Assembly: GCF_025399195.1 (NCBI RefSeq)
Contig: NW_026252118.1
Coordinates: forward strand, 62,001 to 126,000
DNA length: 64,000 nt
Origin: Umbelopsis ramanniana AG
Taxonomy: Eukaryota > Mucoromycota > Umbelopsidomycetes > Umbelopsidales > Umbelopsidaceae
Direction: 5' to 3'
The notes beneath the pieces were generated by a model, which was not told where the DNA came from, did not search any database, and was given only the letters and a program-made list of their open reading frames with translations. Shown one piece after another: positions 22,807 through 34,153 of this stretch. The first letter of the stretch is position 1. Every line of letters begins with the position of its first letter. The position numbers were made by a program, and so were the translations under genes.

Positions 22807-25800
22807 ATGTCACTCTCATGGTGGACTTTTGGCTACACTAATAATACACAAGAGGCTACCCCTGATACCAAAGATTCTGTCATAGTCGAAGCGCCAAACC
22901 GCGCTTCCGATATTGTCAAGGAAAGCACTATGGACACCATCCCCAGTAGACCATCACCCAAAGCTGCCTTCACTGTAGAGTCGACGGCGCTCACTGCGTC
23001 TCCTGAGGATTACACATTTGATGACACCACGACTGAATTGTCCGAGGCACGAGGCCTGAATGCCAAGATCTTGGCCAACCACCAAAAGCGAGGAGCGTCG
23101 TTGCCATTGGAGAGCTCTAAGTTGTCCTCTACCATTACAATAGAATCCACCTTAACAGAAAAGGCACCTGAGAAAATGGGTATGTTATGACAGTTTTATC
23201 TGATATACCATGGCTTCGATCCAGCTATTCACTATTTGCCTTCACTTACAGTGACAACTTCTAAGGATAGTCTTCCATCCGATTCTCCCGCGGATAGTCG
23301 AACTGCATCAGTTTCCAAAGAGCAACTTAGAGCTAACATGTCTCCACGACTGAAGCCACGAGAAAGAACGAACTCTGTAACTTCCACTACCTCCTCTAGC
23401 TGGATGCAGAGGCTGAATACACCACCGAAAGCGACAGCCGCGACTCTCTCTAGCGGGATCTCCGTTAACGGCGATATTCAGCTTCATCCTTCCAATATTA
23501 CAGCATTAATTGGTCAACACGATGGTGATTCTCATTCCGTTTTGACTGCTTCACCGGCTTTATCTGCTGTCGACCGGCTGACACTGCACAGAACTCAGAG
23601 CCTAGACCTGAAATCGAACACAAGTCATTCAAACGACGAAGCAGATCCACCGCACGAACCCCTCCCTGAACCTGTAGGAAAAGGTACTAGTGGAGGCAGT
23701 GGTGGAGGTGATGATGATGACGATGCCAAAAGCCAAAAACGTAAAACAAACGGCGATATTGATGACTCTCACAAGGAGCAGACACATGAAAGCCATGACG
23801 ACGTAAAGGTTTCTGATGATCTGTCTTCAGAACAAAAACAACAGAAACCGACTAACGATTCAACCACGACACTTTGGTCATGGTTTGCCAAGCCTAAAGA
23901 CGCATCCACCAATCCGACGCAAGAGGAAAAACCGACCATGAATGCTCAACCGCAGTCGTCGGAAACACCTATAGAAGATGATCGACAACCCACACCATCG
24001 ATACATATACCTGAACCCGATAACAACTCCAGTCATTCAGCTGCTCACCCATCGCCTAGAAATACCCCAGAATCGACAACAGGTCATTCCACATCCCAAA
24101 CCAGCTCAAGCTGGGGATTCTTTTTCCCAACCACTTCGCTTTCAGATAAGACATCTCAAGCCACCCCTATGGAAAAGTCCACCTCCCAAACCGAGTCTGT
24201 TAAATCAGGCACTGCTAGTGTAAAGGAAGTAAATGCAGCCAAGTCTGAGCAACTGAAAGGTAGCCCAAAGCTTTCTGGCATCGATGTTGATAAAAGATCG
24301 AACGTGTCTTCAATCAAAGACGACACGGTGGTGAAGAAGAAAGGCAGTTTATCTTCCCTGACATCGACTAGCAGACCTACGACCAGTCAACGGACAGTGT
24401 CAGGATCAACAAATGCAGAGGATAAATCCAAGCAGGTGGTCATAATAGAGAGATCCGCCAGTCAGGATAAGGCGGGGGACACTGCATCGTTAGCACCATC
24501 GTCTGAGATCAGCATGGGCAAGAGCACATCGACGAAAAATGTTGTATTGCCAACATTCAACTCGCAGTTCAAATACACACCCACCATGGAAATAGCGGCG
24601 AATAACTCGACTCCAACAACTTTAATTAACAAGGCTCTAAATGCTATTAATGGGTTATTCGCCAGCAAGGTTCACAAGAGTTACAGTTCTAGTGATAATC
24701 TATATCGCTTGCGAGGTGTGCGGGAGAAAATGGCCAACTTTATACAAGATATACAGTTGGAACCTGATACAGTAGCCAGCAAAAGATTTGTCGTTGTTGG
24801 AGTTCATGGGTAAGTCTGTTTTCTTATGATAATATCCCACGTGCCCGAGCACGTTTATATTGATTGGCACCTTTGTATAATTTTCAGGTGGTTCCCTATG
24901 AAGGTATGCTTCCACGTGTGGAATGATACTAGCAGCTTATCTAAGCCAATAATTTTAACCGTTCTCTCTTCCTGTAGCTTGTAAGGAGTATGATTGGAGA
25001 GCCTACTGGAACCTCCACCAAGTTTTGCGAGCAAATGGTCAAAGGTCTCCGGCAATATTTCAACAGTACGCATGGTATATCTATACCAGATGATGCGATT
25101 ACAAGCATTCCATTGGAAGGAGAGGGAAAAGTGGAAGATAGAGTCCAGCGATTGTATGATGCTTTGGTTGGCAATTCAAGTTGGCTAGATGCCATTTCTT
25201 CGGCAGATGTGATATTTTGGGCTACTCACTCACAGGGTACACCGGTCTCCTCACTACTTCTCGCCAGGCTACTGCATGAAGGTCACATACATATGGGAAG
25301 GCAGCAGTGCGCTATGTTAGCTATGGCGGGTATTTCCCAAGGTCCGTTTCCAGCTTTGAAAGGAAATCTCATTGTCAAGGTATGGTGTTTGGCATTTCGT
25401 CGGCTGGGATTTTTACGCATACATCTAATGATCAACTCTACAGTATTTTGAGGCGGATGCAGCCAGAGAGCTGTTTGAATTTATGGACTCTTCGACTGAG
25501 ATTTCTAAGAAATTTCGTAAATCTTTATCCAGCAATCTCACCGCAGGTGTTAGGATGGTGCTTGTTGGATCTATGCAAGATCAGGTTGTGCCTCTTTATT
25601 CAGCCGTTATGTCGAGCGCATCTCATCCAAATCTATTCCGTGCTATCTATATTGACGGTCATGTCTACAACGAAGACGACTTTCTTATCAACTTGATTAT
25701 ATTTGCTCTGCGCTTACGAAATGCAGGAGTCTCAGACCATGGTTTGCTAATTCATGTCAGTGAGGTTTTAGCCGGAAATTTATATGCTTTAGAAGGCGGC

Positions 25801-26223
25801 CATTCCACTATCTATGAAGAAGTAGGCGTTTACACCATGGCTGCTCGCTATCTATTTGAGACCCCTCCATTTGGCAAAATGACAATTGCTGCCTGTTCCC
25901 CACCTCCTCCACCACCATTAGCTAAACCAGAACAAGACATAATCAAGGCAGGCGAGTCAGCCCCAGTATACAATACCAAGCGTTTACCTTCTTGTGACAA
26001 CGAAGAGCCAGAAATGGAAGCCTTCCAGGCTAGACTCCGACTGAATCCTTTCTATCTGCCTTGGGCCATGCGTGGTATCTGTGATGATGCGAGAATCCTG
26101 AACGACAAAATTTTGAACCAGGAACTGGAAAGGTTAAGAACACTCTTTGAGAAATGGAATCCAATAAGCGCCAAATTGCGTGAGATCAAATTCCGTTTGG
26201 AACCTTTAAAAGCCAGACTTTGA
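22807..26223 (+). CDS. YML020W-type alpha/beta-hydrolase-fold protein
   Basis: Member of a conserved fungal family of unknown function (yeast YML020W). Exons 22807-23179, 23252-24809, 24888-24903 (16 nt), 24978-25379, 25444-26223 give 1042 aa. Starts with a short aromatic motif (SLSWWTFGYT). A similar WSWFAKP and SSWGFFF recur in the long, disordered Ser/Thr/Lys-rich region (residues about 30-590). The C-terminal catalytic part begins at VVGVHGWFPMK, where the tiny exon supplies WFPMK, then MIGEPTGTSTKF, a nucleophile-elbow-like ATHSQGTPVS, VGSMQDQVVPLYSA (candidate acid) and GGHSTIYEE (candidate His). An intact Ser-Asp-His set suggests an active hydrolase; the substrate is unknown. A polyproline stretch and a charged helix end the protein. 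Confidence 0.85.
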
Positions 26224-27394
26224 TGATCACATCCCTTACTCCATCCCTTGCCATCGCTTTCTCTGTAGACTAATATTATTATTTTTAAAGGAAAGTCTGC
26301 TATTATTGTATCTCTTCACTGCATTCAAGTTTCCGTCAGCCTGTAGCTATAATTTGTTCAACATGAAAAATCCCCATCTCCAATAACCTCCTCCCCTATT
26401 AGACAGGTTTATACCCGACAAAGCAATAAAGTATACCGGGTGTAACAATTATGTTGGGATTATGTCTATGTCTGCTGTGGTTTATGTAACTATTTTATTC
26501 GTAAGAATAAATTCATCGCCATAACACTACCATTTTCTTACATGATACCTATGGGCCCATAAAGACCCATTCAGCCAATCCGATGCAGGGAGACGTACAC
26601 ATTACATTGACATTTGGCAACTCATGTGCATTCGCGGACGACATAAATTTTTCTTTCCACAGTTGAAACTCTTGCCTCTCCTAGGGGCCCAAGATCCATG
26701 GGAACAGGATTTTCATCTTCGATAATGTCCTGTTCTATTCTTGTTTCTTTTTTTTATGATCAAAATTGGCTTTATTTATGACATTGGTAAATTTTTCACT
26801 GAAATGTAAGGAACAGATGCTAATGAGATGTACTATTCAGCAATATGTATACTTGGGTAAGTGATATGGACGTTCTGAGACGTCCGTCCTGTTCTATTCT
26901 TGATTCTCCTAAATAAATTATTTATCTCTAGTAATGTCTTTGCAACCCAAGCTACTTCTTGAGATATCCAAAACAAAACAAAAAGTCAGTATCCAACTTT
27001 CATACTATTTACGTGGTTAGCACTGGCTCCTGTGTCTGGGATTACTGCTTCGAGCAACCGACTGATTGATTTAACTTCCAAAATGAGTTATCTAGAACTC
27101 ACTGCGTCGGCGGATATAACTGACTTCCGTTGCGACCTTCAATCGAGGCTTAGGGCAAATACTAAATGGAAGTTTACTGTACTCCCATTGCGGCTCTGGA
27201 AAAGGAATTGACTTGTTACCACGGGTTCCTGGGGTAATAGATATATATATGTTCTTTGGCTGAGCAACGGAGAAGATACATATACTAAGCCTCAGCCACC
27301 ACGACCAATATGGCTTGTGGTCGGATTTAAGTATATGGCTTGTAGTAGACGAAGTCCTAGTATAATTTGGCTATGTCAACGGGAAAACTTCTAG
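26224..27394. other. gene-free stretch between hydrolase gene and NUMT
   Basis: 1.17 kb, no supportable gene. A 15-bp direct repeat (CCTGTTCTATTCTTG) occurs near 26727 and 26888. Probably 3' UTR then noncoding sequence. Confidence 0.45.
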
Positions 27395-27640
27395 AACGAA
27401 ATAATTAAGAAGATTTGAATTAAAACACTTTCGAAACAAGTATAGAATAATGGTAGATTTAAAACAACGAAAAATGCAGTTAATAAAGTTTCTAAAATTA
27501 AGAAAGCAATTAAAAAGTTTTTCACTCCTGTTTTAATACTATCCCAACTTGCTAAAAGACAAGTAGGAATAATAAATGTTGTGAATAAAACAGAGGTAGT
27601 GACAGCCAGAAATCGTAAAGTATATATATATATTGTGGAA
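27395..27640 (-). pseudogene. NUMT: nuclear copy of a mitochondrial nad4 fragment
   Basis: The minus strand encodes a stretch strongly resembling the N-terminal third of NADH dehydrogenase subunit 4: TTFIIPTCLLASWDSIKTG, then KNFLIAFLILETLLTAFF, then LFYTCFESVLIQIFLI. The LILETLLTAFFVVLNLPLFY and FESVLI blocks are hallmarks of ND4 (usual form LDLLLFYIFFESVLIPLFLI). Compared with the usual form, Pro and Asp positions have changed, and the frame runs into noncoding sequence on both sides, so this is a transferred fragment, not a gene. Composition is very AT-rich like mitochondrial DNA. Confidence 0.85.
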
Positions 27641-27780
27641 TTATAGTCAATAAGTAATATCTCTTGAGTAAAAACTGGTCGTTTGCACAGAGATATTTCT
27701 ATTAAAAACGCCACGGAATGACTAGGTAACATACGACTCTAACCCTTAGTAATTTTTACGACTTCAAGACAGCAACAAAT

Positions 27781-27853
27781 GCCCGGCTAGCTCAATCGGT
27801 AGAGCGTGAGACTCTTAATCTCAAGGTTGTGGGTTCGACCCCCACGTCGGGCT
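27781..27853 (+). tRNA. tRNA-Lys(CUU)
   Basis: 73-nt cloverleaf: acceptor GCCCGGC/GTCGGGC, anticodon stem TGAGA/TCTCA with loop CTCTTAA (CTT), T-arm GTGGGTTCGACCCCCAC, followed by T5. Discriminator is T, no CCA. It lies 140 bp from the NUMT. Confidence 0.95.
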
Positions 27854-28330
27854 GCCTTTTTGTGTCTTCTAAGGATTTTTTTTTCACATTTTGCTTACTT
27901 AGATGGTCGCATCCAGGCATGAATGTACAGACAAACGAATGAGCTTGCATTAAGGGTGGCTTTTGTTTTTTATCATTGAAATCAAGAACGAAGGACCTTG
28001 TAGTGTGTCAGTGGATGTATTATAATCATTTCGGTCATTACCTCAGCTGCGTTATGATAAACCTGAGCAGCGGTGAACGCCAGCTCAGGCTCGATAGTAT
28101 CCATCAAGTGATTCAGAGAAAAAAATAGGACACTTCATCAAATAAAACATTCAATACTGTATCACCACCATCAATTAATTTTGTGCTCTCATTTGCAGCA
28201 GCACCGTGCACAATTCCTAACATTTACCGCATTCGAACATCCATTGTGAAAATACCTATATATGAACGACGAGGTGTCAAGAATTTTTAACAAGTACTCT
28301 ATTCAACCCTCCTCAACGCCTTTCTACATC
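27854..28330. other. upstream region of the small secreted protein gene
   Basis: 477 bp, no gene. A TATATAT run at about 28256 is about 75 bp before the ATG and may be the TATA element; an in-frame upstream ATG at 28262 would place a hydrophilic extension before the signal peptide and is not used here. Confidence 0.45.
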
Positions 28331-28870
28331 ATGAAAAACTTCTCTTTCCTCTCATTGGCCTTTCTAGTGTTCGCTGCTCGCTTGTTGCAAGTGCACGGGT
28401 TCTGTATCTACAACAGCATGGATCCTGGAAACGTACTGTATCTAGAAGAATTTGATGGCTTTGGGAATGATGCAACCTCGTAAGTTCCAATGACATAAAG
28501 CGCTCTTTTTCCTTCCCCTCTCATACTAATTGTACTTGAAGAGCATTCAAATACGATTACTTGGATGGTGGTAACCGTGCTTGCTGCTCTTATCACAACA
28601 AGGACTGTGTAGCAGGAGGTGACCCAACCCACATTATCCAAATGGCCGTAAGTAAGCCATCATTTTATTCTAGTTATGAGAAACACATTAGATTTCATCT
28701 ATTATTATTTTCAACAGGTTGAACTGAGCAATACTAAAGGCTTCGTTACTTACAAAGAGTGGGTTATTAGTTTTCCTGGCGGCGGCTGGGTCAATGTCTC
28801 TGGTATCACTGGCCACGAAGTAGCAGACTCTTATGATGCTGAGGGAAACCATCTGGCTCATTATATCTAA
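28331..28870 (+). CDS. Small secreted cysteine-containing protein, unknown function
   Basis: Exons 28331-28479, 28542-28647, 28718-28870 (135 aa). Residues 1-24 are a classical signal peptide (FSFLSLAFLVFAARLLQVHG). The mature part of about 110 aa has four or five Cys (GFCIYN, NRACCSYHNKDCVAGG), consistent with a disulfide-stabilised fold, and ends in a beta-rich region (WVISFPGGGWVNVSG). It resembles fungal small secreted proteins in size and layout, but I recognise no family. Chosen start: the ATG at 28331 gives the signal peptide directly; an upstream in-frame ATG at 28262 would bury it. Confidence 0.75.
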
Positions 28871-29686
28871 ATTAAGTTGTACGATGCAAACTGTCTTTGA
28901 ATGAAGCCACTTGCTATTCTTAAGGTTCTGTCACAAGCTGGCATATACCAACGAATAATTTTCTGTCTCCTTATTTTATTTTTTCTTCAAGATGAACTAT
29001 CAGAACTATTCAGTATCGATTTTTTAATATACAGTATTCCTTCATAAACAATTAATCATACTTATCTGCTCTGCTTATCAACAGTTGACTCTTAAACTAG
29101 CTCTAGCATTTTTAAAAGAAATAGTGCTGTTATTGTCGACTCCTGTGTAAGAATGATGGCAGTTTGGGGTATAGCCTGAAATTGAGCCACGAAGCTAGGA
29201 GATGAGATGTAGACAATATTTTAGTGGAAATAAAATAAACGTTTGCAGAGGTATGCCATTTGAGAATAGCACATGCATCTGCAAACGATTTTTGAGCCAG
29301 CCAGATGCGGACGTTCGGGCCCAATCCAAAATTGTCAAAGAAACACTTTATAGGCATACTGTTATTACAAATTAAGATAAAGCAAAAAAGTCAATACGAA
29401 AACGAAATAGAGACTGAGGCGATGAGGCCGATAAATGTTCTGCTGTGATGACACAACAGGTGTGCAAAGTAGCTGGTAGTTCTGAGTACTTTACAAAATA
29501 GATATTCATAAAAGTGACAGCCAGCCCACAGACATCAGATGAAAGAATAACATGAAAGAGAGAAATTCCTCTCCGTCTTATACAAGAGATACAATGCAAG
29601 AGATAAACTATAGATGATATCCCTTCTTCAAAAGAATGGATGGATGAAGGAGAGTGAGGAGGGTATAGTCCCAAACAGGCAGAGAA
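28871..29686. other. convergent intergenic region, no gene seen
   Basis: 816 bp between the secreted protein stop (+) and the Opi1 stop (-). Frames present are short and motif-free; likely two 3' UTRs with spacer. Confidence 0.5.
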
Positions 29687-31545
29687 CTAATAGTCCATGT
29701 CGGTATCATGAGCAGGCATATTGATGAAACCTGGACGATGATGTAGTTGGTTTTCAGTGACAGAGTGAAGTGACGGTAAAGAAATATTGGAGTAATCTTC
29801 GTCAGCCTTGAGAGCGGGCAGTTTAATATCTTCATTTCCAGCTGAAGCCATTTTTACCGTCCGCAAACGATCCAACCAGAGCTCTGCACGGTCTATAGTA
29901 TCGCTGAAGATACCAGACACTGAATGGAGCATCTCCACCGACTCACCACCTAGTTGCAAAAGTCGAACTGCTGCTTCCTGGGAGTTAGAGTCTGGTTGTT
30001 GAGTTTCCATACCGTACGGCCGCATTTGTGGTGAAGCTACGGGCGAGACAGTGGTCGATCTACTTTCGTTGACAAGAGCCTGCCATCACGCAGAGGTTAA
30101 ACATCAAGCAAATATAGTCCATTTTTCATACAGCCAGTGCAAAAATACATACCCATTTTCCCGGCAGATTAATTATAAAACTCCTCACAGCACTTCTTGC
30201 ATGGGCTGGTAACGAGGAGCCGGCATATTTACTGATGATTTCGACGACTTTTCTCAGAGTGTCGATAATCTCTTTTTTCACAGACGACAGAACGGATGAT
30301 GATGGTCTCGCTACGGTCTGTGATGATGAAGGGTTGGATGAGGTGGCCAGAGATACCAAGAAGTTTCGTAGTATTGACATTTGTTGGTCAATGTGGTTGA
30401 CGGCATACTGAAGCCAGTTGAGGCAGTATTTCAAGCATTTCATACTCTCTTCACTAATAACAGCAGCTGTAGTACCTGCAGCTGATCCTGCACCCACTAC
30501 TAACTGCTGCCATCGGCTTCTAGATTGTGACGAAGACTGGCGAAGGATAGGTGATCGTGATCTATTTGAAGCGTTAGTTGAATACGGAGCTGAACGATGA
30601 GGTGAAATGGATCTAGTGGCCACACGAGGCTTGGGCAGTAAATCTATTTGAGTAACTTACGTTAGTTCAATGTAAGTGTTAGACATTACAAAAGGTGAGA
30701 GAGGTAAAAAAAAAAGAAATAAAAAAAAAAGAGAAGTAGAGAAGTTGATGACAAAGGGTAAAGTAGGAAAAGCTCGGACCCTTGAGGGGAGTTGACAGAT
30801 TTTCACGTGTTACAAAAATTATTATTTTCATACCTGATGTAGTGCTATCGTTTTGCATTCGATGAGCCCTTCGTCTGGAACCTTCGAGCGATGTATTTGC
30901 CAGAGCTTTGGTAATAGGCATATCTTCATCTTCCATAAGTGCTTTGATTGAAGAGCTTTTACCATCCCTCAATTGCATGTCAATCTAAACAATACAAAGA
31001 TAAGACAAAATATGTCAGCAACCACATGTAAAAATTATAAAAAATAAAGTCCTATCGTCGGTTTTACCTTGTCAACCGGTTTATCGTCTCGGAATGATTT
31101 GCCAATTCGACCATAAATAGGAACAGCTATAGATCGAACACCCGATTCTACGTATCGCATCACTTTACTTTGTCCGTAGGCTTTATAGGCTGAAGTCATC
31201 CATGAGGACGATGACGTTTGTTGACTGGACGGAAATCGATCATATGCAAATTCGGTGGCGGTTGGGGTTGTCAGAGGAGTATTGTGAGTTGTCGATCCAT
31301 TGTACAATGAAGGTAGTGAAGATGTATCTAGAAAGATCACATAATGTTATCATTGACTGCTTGTCGTTCGTAGGACCCACCGGTTTCTTTTCAGTTTATT
31401 TTTACTTACCACTATTCGTCCGCGAATGACTGTGACGAGAAGAAGTCAAAGCTTGGTCTTCGTTACGGCCATCTTCAGCCCGACTCTCGTGTTCGTCGTT
31501 GGATCTACACAGATCCCCGATGGATAATTGTGATGGGGCCGACAT
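29687..31545 (-). CDS. OPI1: Opi1-family transcriptional regulator
   Basis: In yeast, Opi1 represses phospholipid-synthesis genes and senses phosphatidic acid. Exons (minus order): 31410-31545, 31068-31327, 30834-30984, 30153-30643, 29687-30079 (476 aa). The Opi1 core is visible: SKVMRYVESGVRSIAVPIYG (about residues 95-115), a basic Arg/Ser-rich stretch (RSRSPILRQSSSQSRSRW), then SEESMKCLKYCLNWLQYAVNHIDQQ and a long amphipathic region ending FIINLPGKW. The ESMKCLKYCLNWLQYA block is the family signature. The C-terminal region (SVEMLHSVSGIFSDTIDRAE, LDRL) is helical and followed by an acidic tail. A zipper or FFAT motif was not identified with confidence. The intron at 30644-30833 is long for this window (190 nt) and A-rich. 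Confidence 0.85.
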
Positions 31546-31740
31546 GCTTGTGATGAAAGAGCAGAGGACACGAATCCTAACAGGAACGAGTGGGTAATTT
31601 GCTATGTTGGGATTTCACGTGAAAGGCCGGCTATGGGTTAAAACTCAGGTGGGGTAAAATCTCAGGGCAGTGTGAAGAAAGCCAAAAAGATGTATTTTTT
31701 CCAATTCATAAGACATATAGACAATAAGCAGAGGAAGAAA

Positions 31741-34067
31741 CTAATAATGGTAAGCAAGATGCTGGAGTCCAGCAGGTCCAAATAAAAGTTGAGGAACTGC
31801 CAAAAGATAACCAGCGGTGTGCTTTTCACCAGGATCAATTTCAGCTTGAATCCAAAAGCATAATTTGTTGCTGCCTTCCTTGTCAAAATAGCCAGCACAA
31901 TAATTTCTTCGACCCATCAATTTTTGATTGGTGCGAGAATTGCCATTAGGTGACATCTTGAAGATATTGAACATCTTTTCTTCCGTATTGCCGTTGAAAG
32001 ATACAGGACTAGCATTTTGCCCCAAATACGTGAGTAAAGCTTGTGGAGGAGGTCTAAAACGGAACATGTGAGTACACTGAATTTCTCAGGATACATCCCC
32101 AAAGTAAAACTACATACGCATTAACGATAGCACTGGAGACCACTTGCATCATAAGATGCGGATCGCCTTCTTCCTTCTCTCTCATATCCTTTGAGTATAA
32201 CTTGCCAGCCGCACAACAATGAACCTATTACAGGAATTTTTATGATGTTAGAGCTGATGATCCTTTTTGAGGTGGTATTTCCGCTCTCACCCAAAAAAAA
32301 AAATTCACTTACATCTCCGGCAATAAAAGACACACGAATCGATCGATGCTTTGCAAACTTTTGAAGTCTTTCGATAAATAATTTACGTTCGGACTCATGA
32401 CCAGCAGCTCCCCAGTCTGCAAGACAAAATGTCCATAAATATGTAGTTATAGCATATTTTGAATAAACAACTCAAACTTACGATCATTCATGTCGTCCAA
32501 TAGTTCAGGGTCACCGTTCCAATTATTCAATTGTCCATTAATAATATCACCGAGTGCTCCAGTCTTGCCTACTAAAGTAGCGAGGTTGAAATCCCTGATT
32601 CCACCCATGGCGCTTTCGAATAATGTCAGACGAGGATAGATGATAGGTACGCCGGTCACCACGATTAAATGTCGGGTGGTAGGCGGGACCATGCGGTACA
32701 AACATTCAAATATACGGTGGTATGTTTCTGGTCGACAAATGTCGTATTTTGTTCTTTCTCCTCTAGCATCCAGACACAGTAATGAGACCTGAGGTCCCAG
32801 GTTGGTAAGAACGCTGTTGCAAGTGGGTAGTGTACCACGAATCAGGCCATCCGCTTCAGTTCGCTTAAGGGTAGTGTGGTGTTGCAAAAGAAGGTAGAAG
32901 CGAACTGCATTGGCAAACAACACTGGAAAAGTGGAAACCATGTTAAACCCTAAAGATTCCATGCTTGTACGCAATATTGATTTGTTTACCTTGAAAGAGT
33001 TCAGTATTCTGCATGTCATTAGGGTAACTGCCGTAGCCATCTATGATATCGTGATCATCCCACATATTCACCGAAGGTATAGAGGCAAAGGCTTCTGCCA
33101 CCAATGGATTTCCCTTTGGCCTAAATTTATCTAAAAATTAGTTCAAAGATACCTGGGGTCACAGCTCTGATGATTTTTGCACAGAGAAAACCTACCCAAA
33201 GCAATTAACATAGTTGTTGAAATAAAATGCTTCCATTGGTTCCTCAAACATGCTGCGAGGTAAAGCCATTCGCTTTGGAATATCCGTCTCGGTAATCCAC
33301 GGTTTCATAAACTCTTCCTCAATCATATCATCTGAATACAGCTGATCGCCGCCTCCAATCAGAACATGAAATGGCATAGTCGCGTGTTTGTCGAGGACGT
33401 CCTGCCACAATGGGTGATTGGGAGCGCCAAGCTCTTTCTGAAGTGGTTTAGAAACATCAGCGAAACCATTGCAAGAGTAGAACATGAACCGCATATTGTC
33501 TTGAACCGCTGGTAGATGAAATGTGAAGTTCATTCTAGTCACGAAGCAAGTGGCAGTGTAAACCACGGTTTGGTCATGCTCCGCCAACGGGATTTCCAGA
33601 GGGAAACGCCAAAAGTGAAATTCATTTCGGTACACATCCAAGAGATCTGGGTGGGCGTGCAGAGTCCTAGAAGCACCTCTTTCTGAGCCAATATGAAGAC
33701 TCATAACCGGGGGGCTAGTGTCATCCGATACAATGAGACACGAACCTCGCCATACCTTTGCAACGTGATCGATACGATCATATCGAAGTAGAGGTCCGAT
33801 GACTACGTTGCTAGGATGGTGCTGAAGAGCCTCATGCTGCTGTTCTGTCTGACGCTGGGTCTCGGTTGGGAAATGGTGCGCGTGCGATTCTTGGCCAGGG
33901 TGGTGAGGGCGGTGGTGACTGTGCTCATTGACCTCAAGCCTGTTGAATTCGTCGACAGGGGGTGACACACTATAGTTTGAATAATCTTGAGGTTGAGGCA
34001 TTCTTTGCGAGTACTGACCCTCCTGAGGGTAGCCAGGCATAGGCATTTCCTGTCTTCTTTGTGACAT
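31741..34067 (-). CDS. PhoD-like metallophosphatase domain protein
   Basis: Cytosolic protein with a PhoD-type metallophosphatase domain, common in fungi; substrate unknown. Exons (minus order): 33196-34067, 32990-33120, 32482-32922, 32313-32416, 32118-32224, 31741-32053 (655 aa). Residues 1-85 are disordered and His/Gln/Pro-rich. Domain motifs: VLIGGGDQLYSDD (metal Asp), SVNMWDDHDIIDGYG (the WDDHD/E signature), LCLDARGERTK, VVTGVPIIYPRL, DHWGAAGHESER and VSFIAGDVHCCAAG (last metal His). All expected metal ligands appear present. No signal peptide, unlike bacterial PhoD. The gene lies between Opi1 (196 bp from its start) and the nucleotidyltransferase (86 bp), all on the minus strand. Confidence 0.88.
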
Positions 34068-34153
34068 TGTCGACGAAGAACTCGATTGAGCAAAAATGTA
34101 CTGGTGCCGGATTCAAGTAACACATACACACGTGCTCCGATGGAGTGGGCAAA

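Noticed and set aside
27391-27732. 113-codon minus-strand membrane-protein ORF as a functional gene
   Set aside because: Its core is a mitochondrial nad4 fragment; ends are unrelated sequence and there is no intact ND4, so it is a NUMT.
27853-27853. U73 discriminator of tRNA-Lys(CUU) as a defect
   Set aside because: As far as I recall, yeast tRNA-Lys(CUU) also carries U73; the cloverleaf is otherwise perfect.
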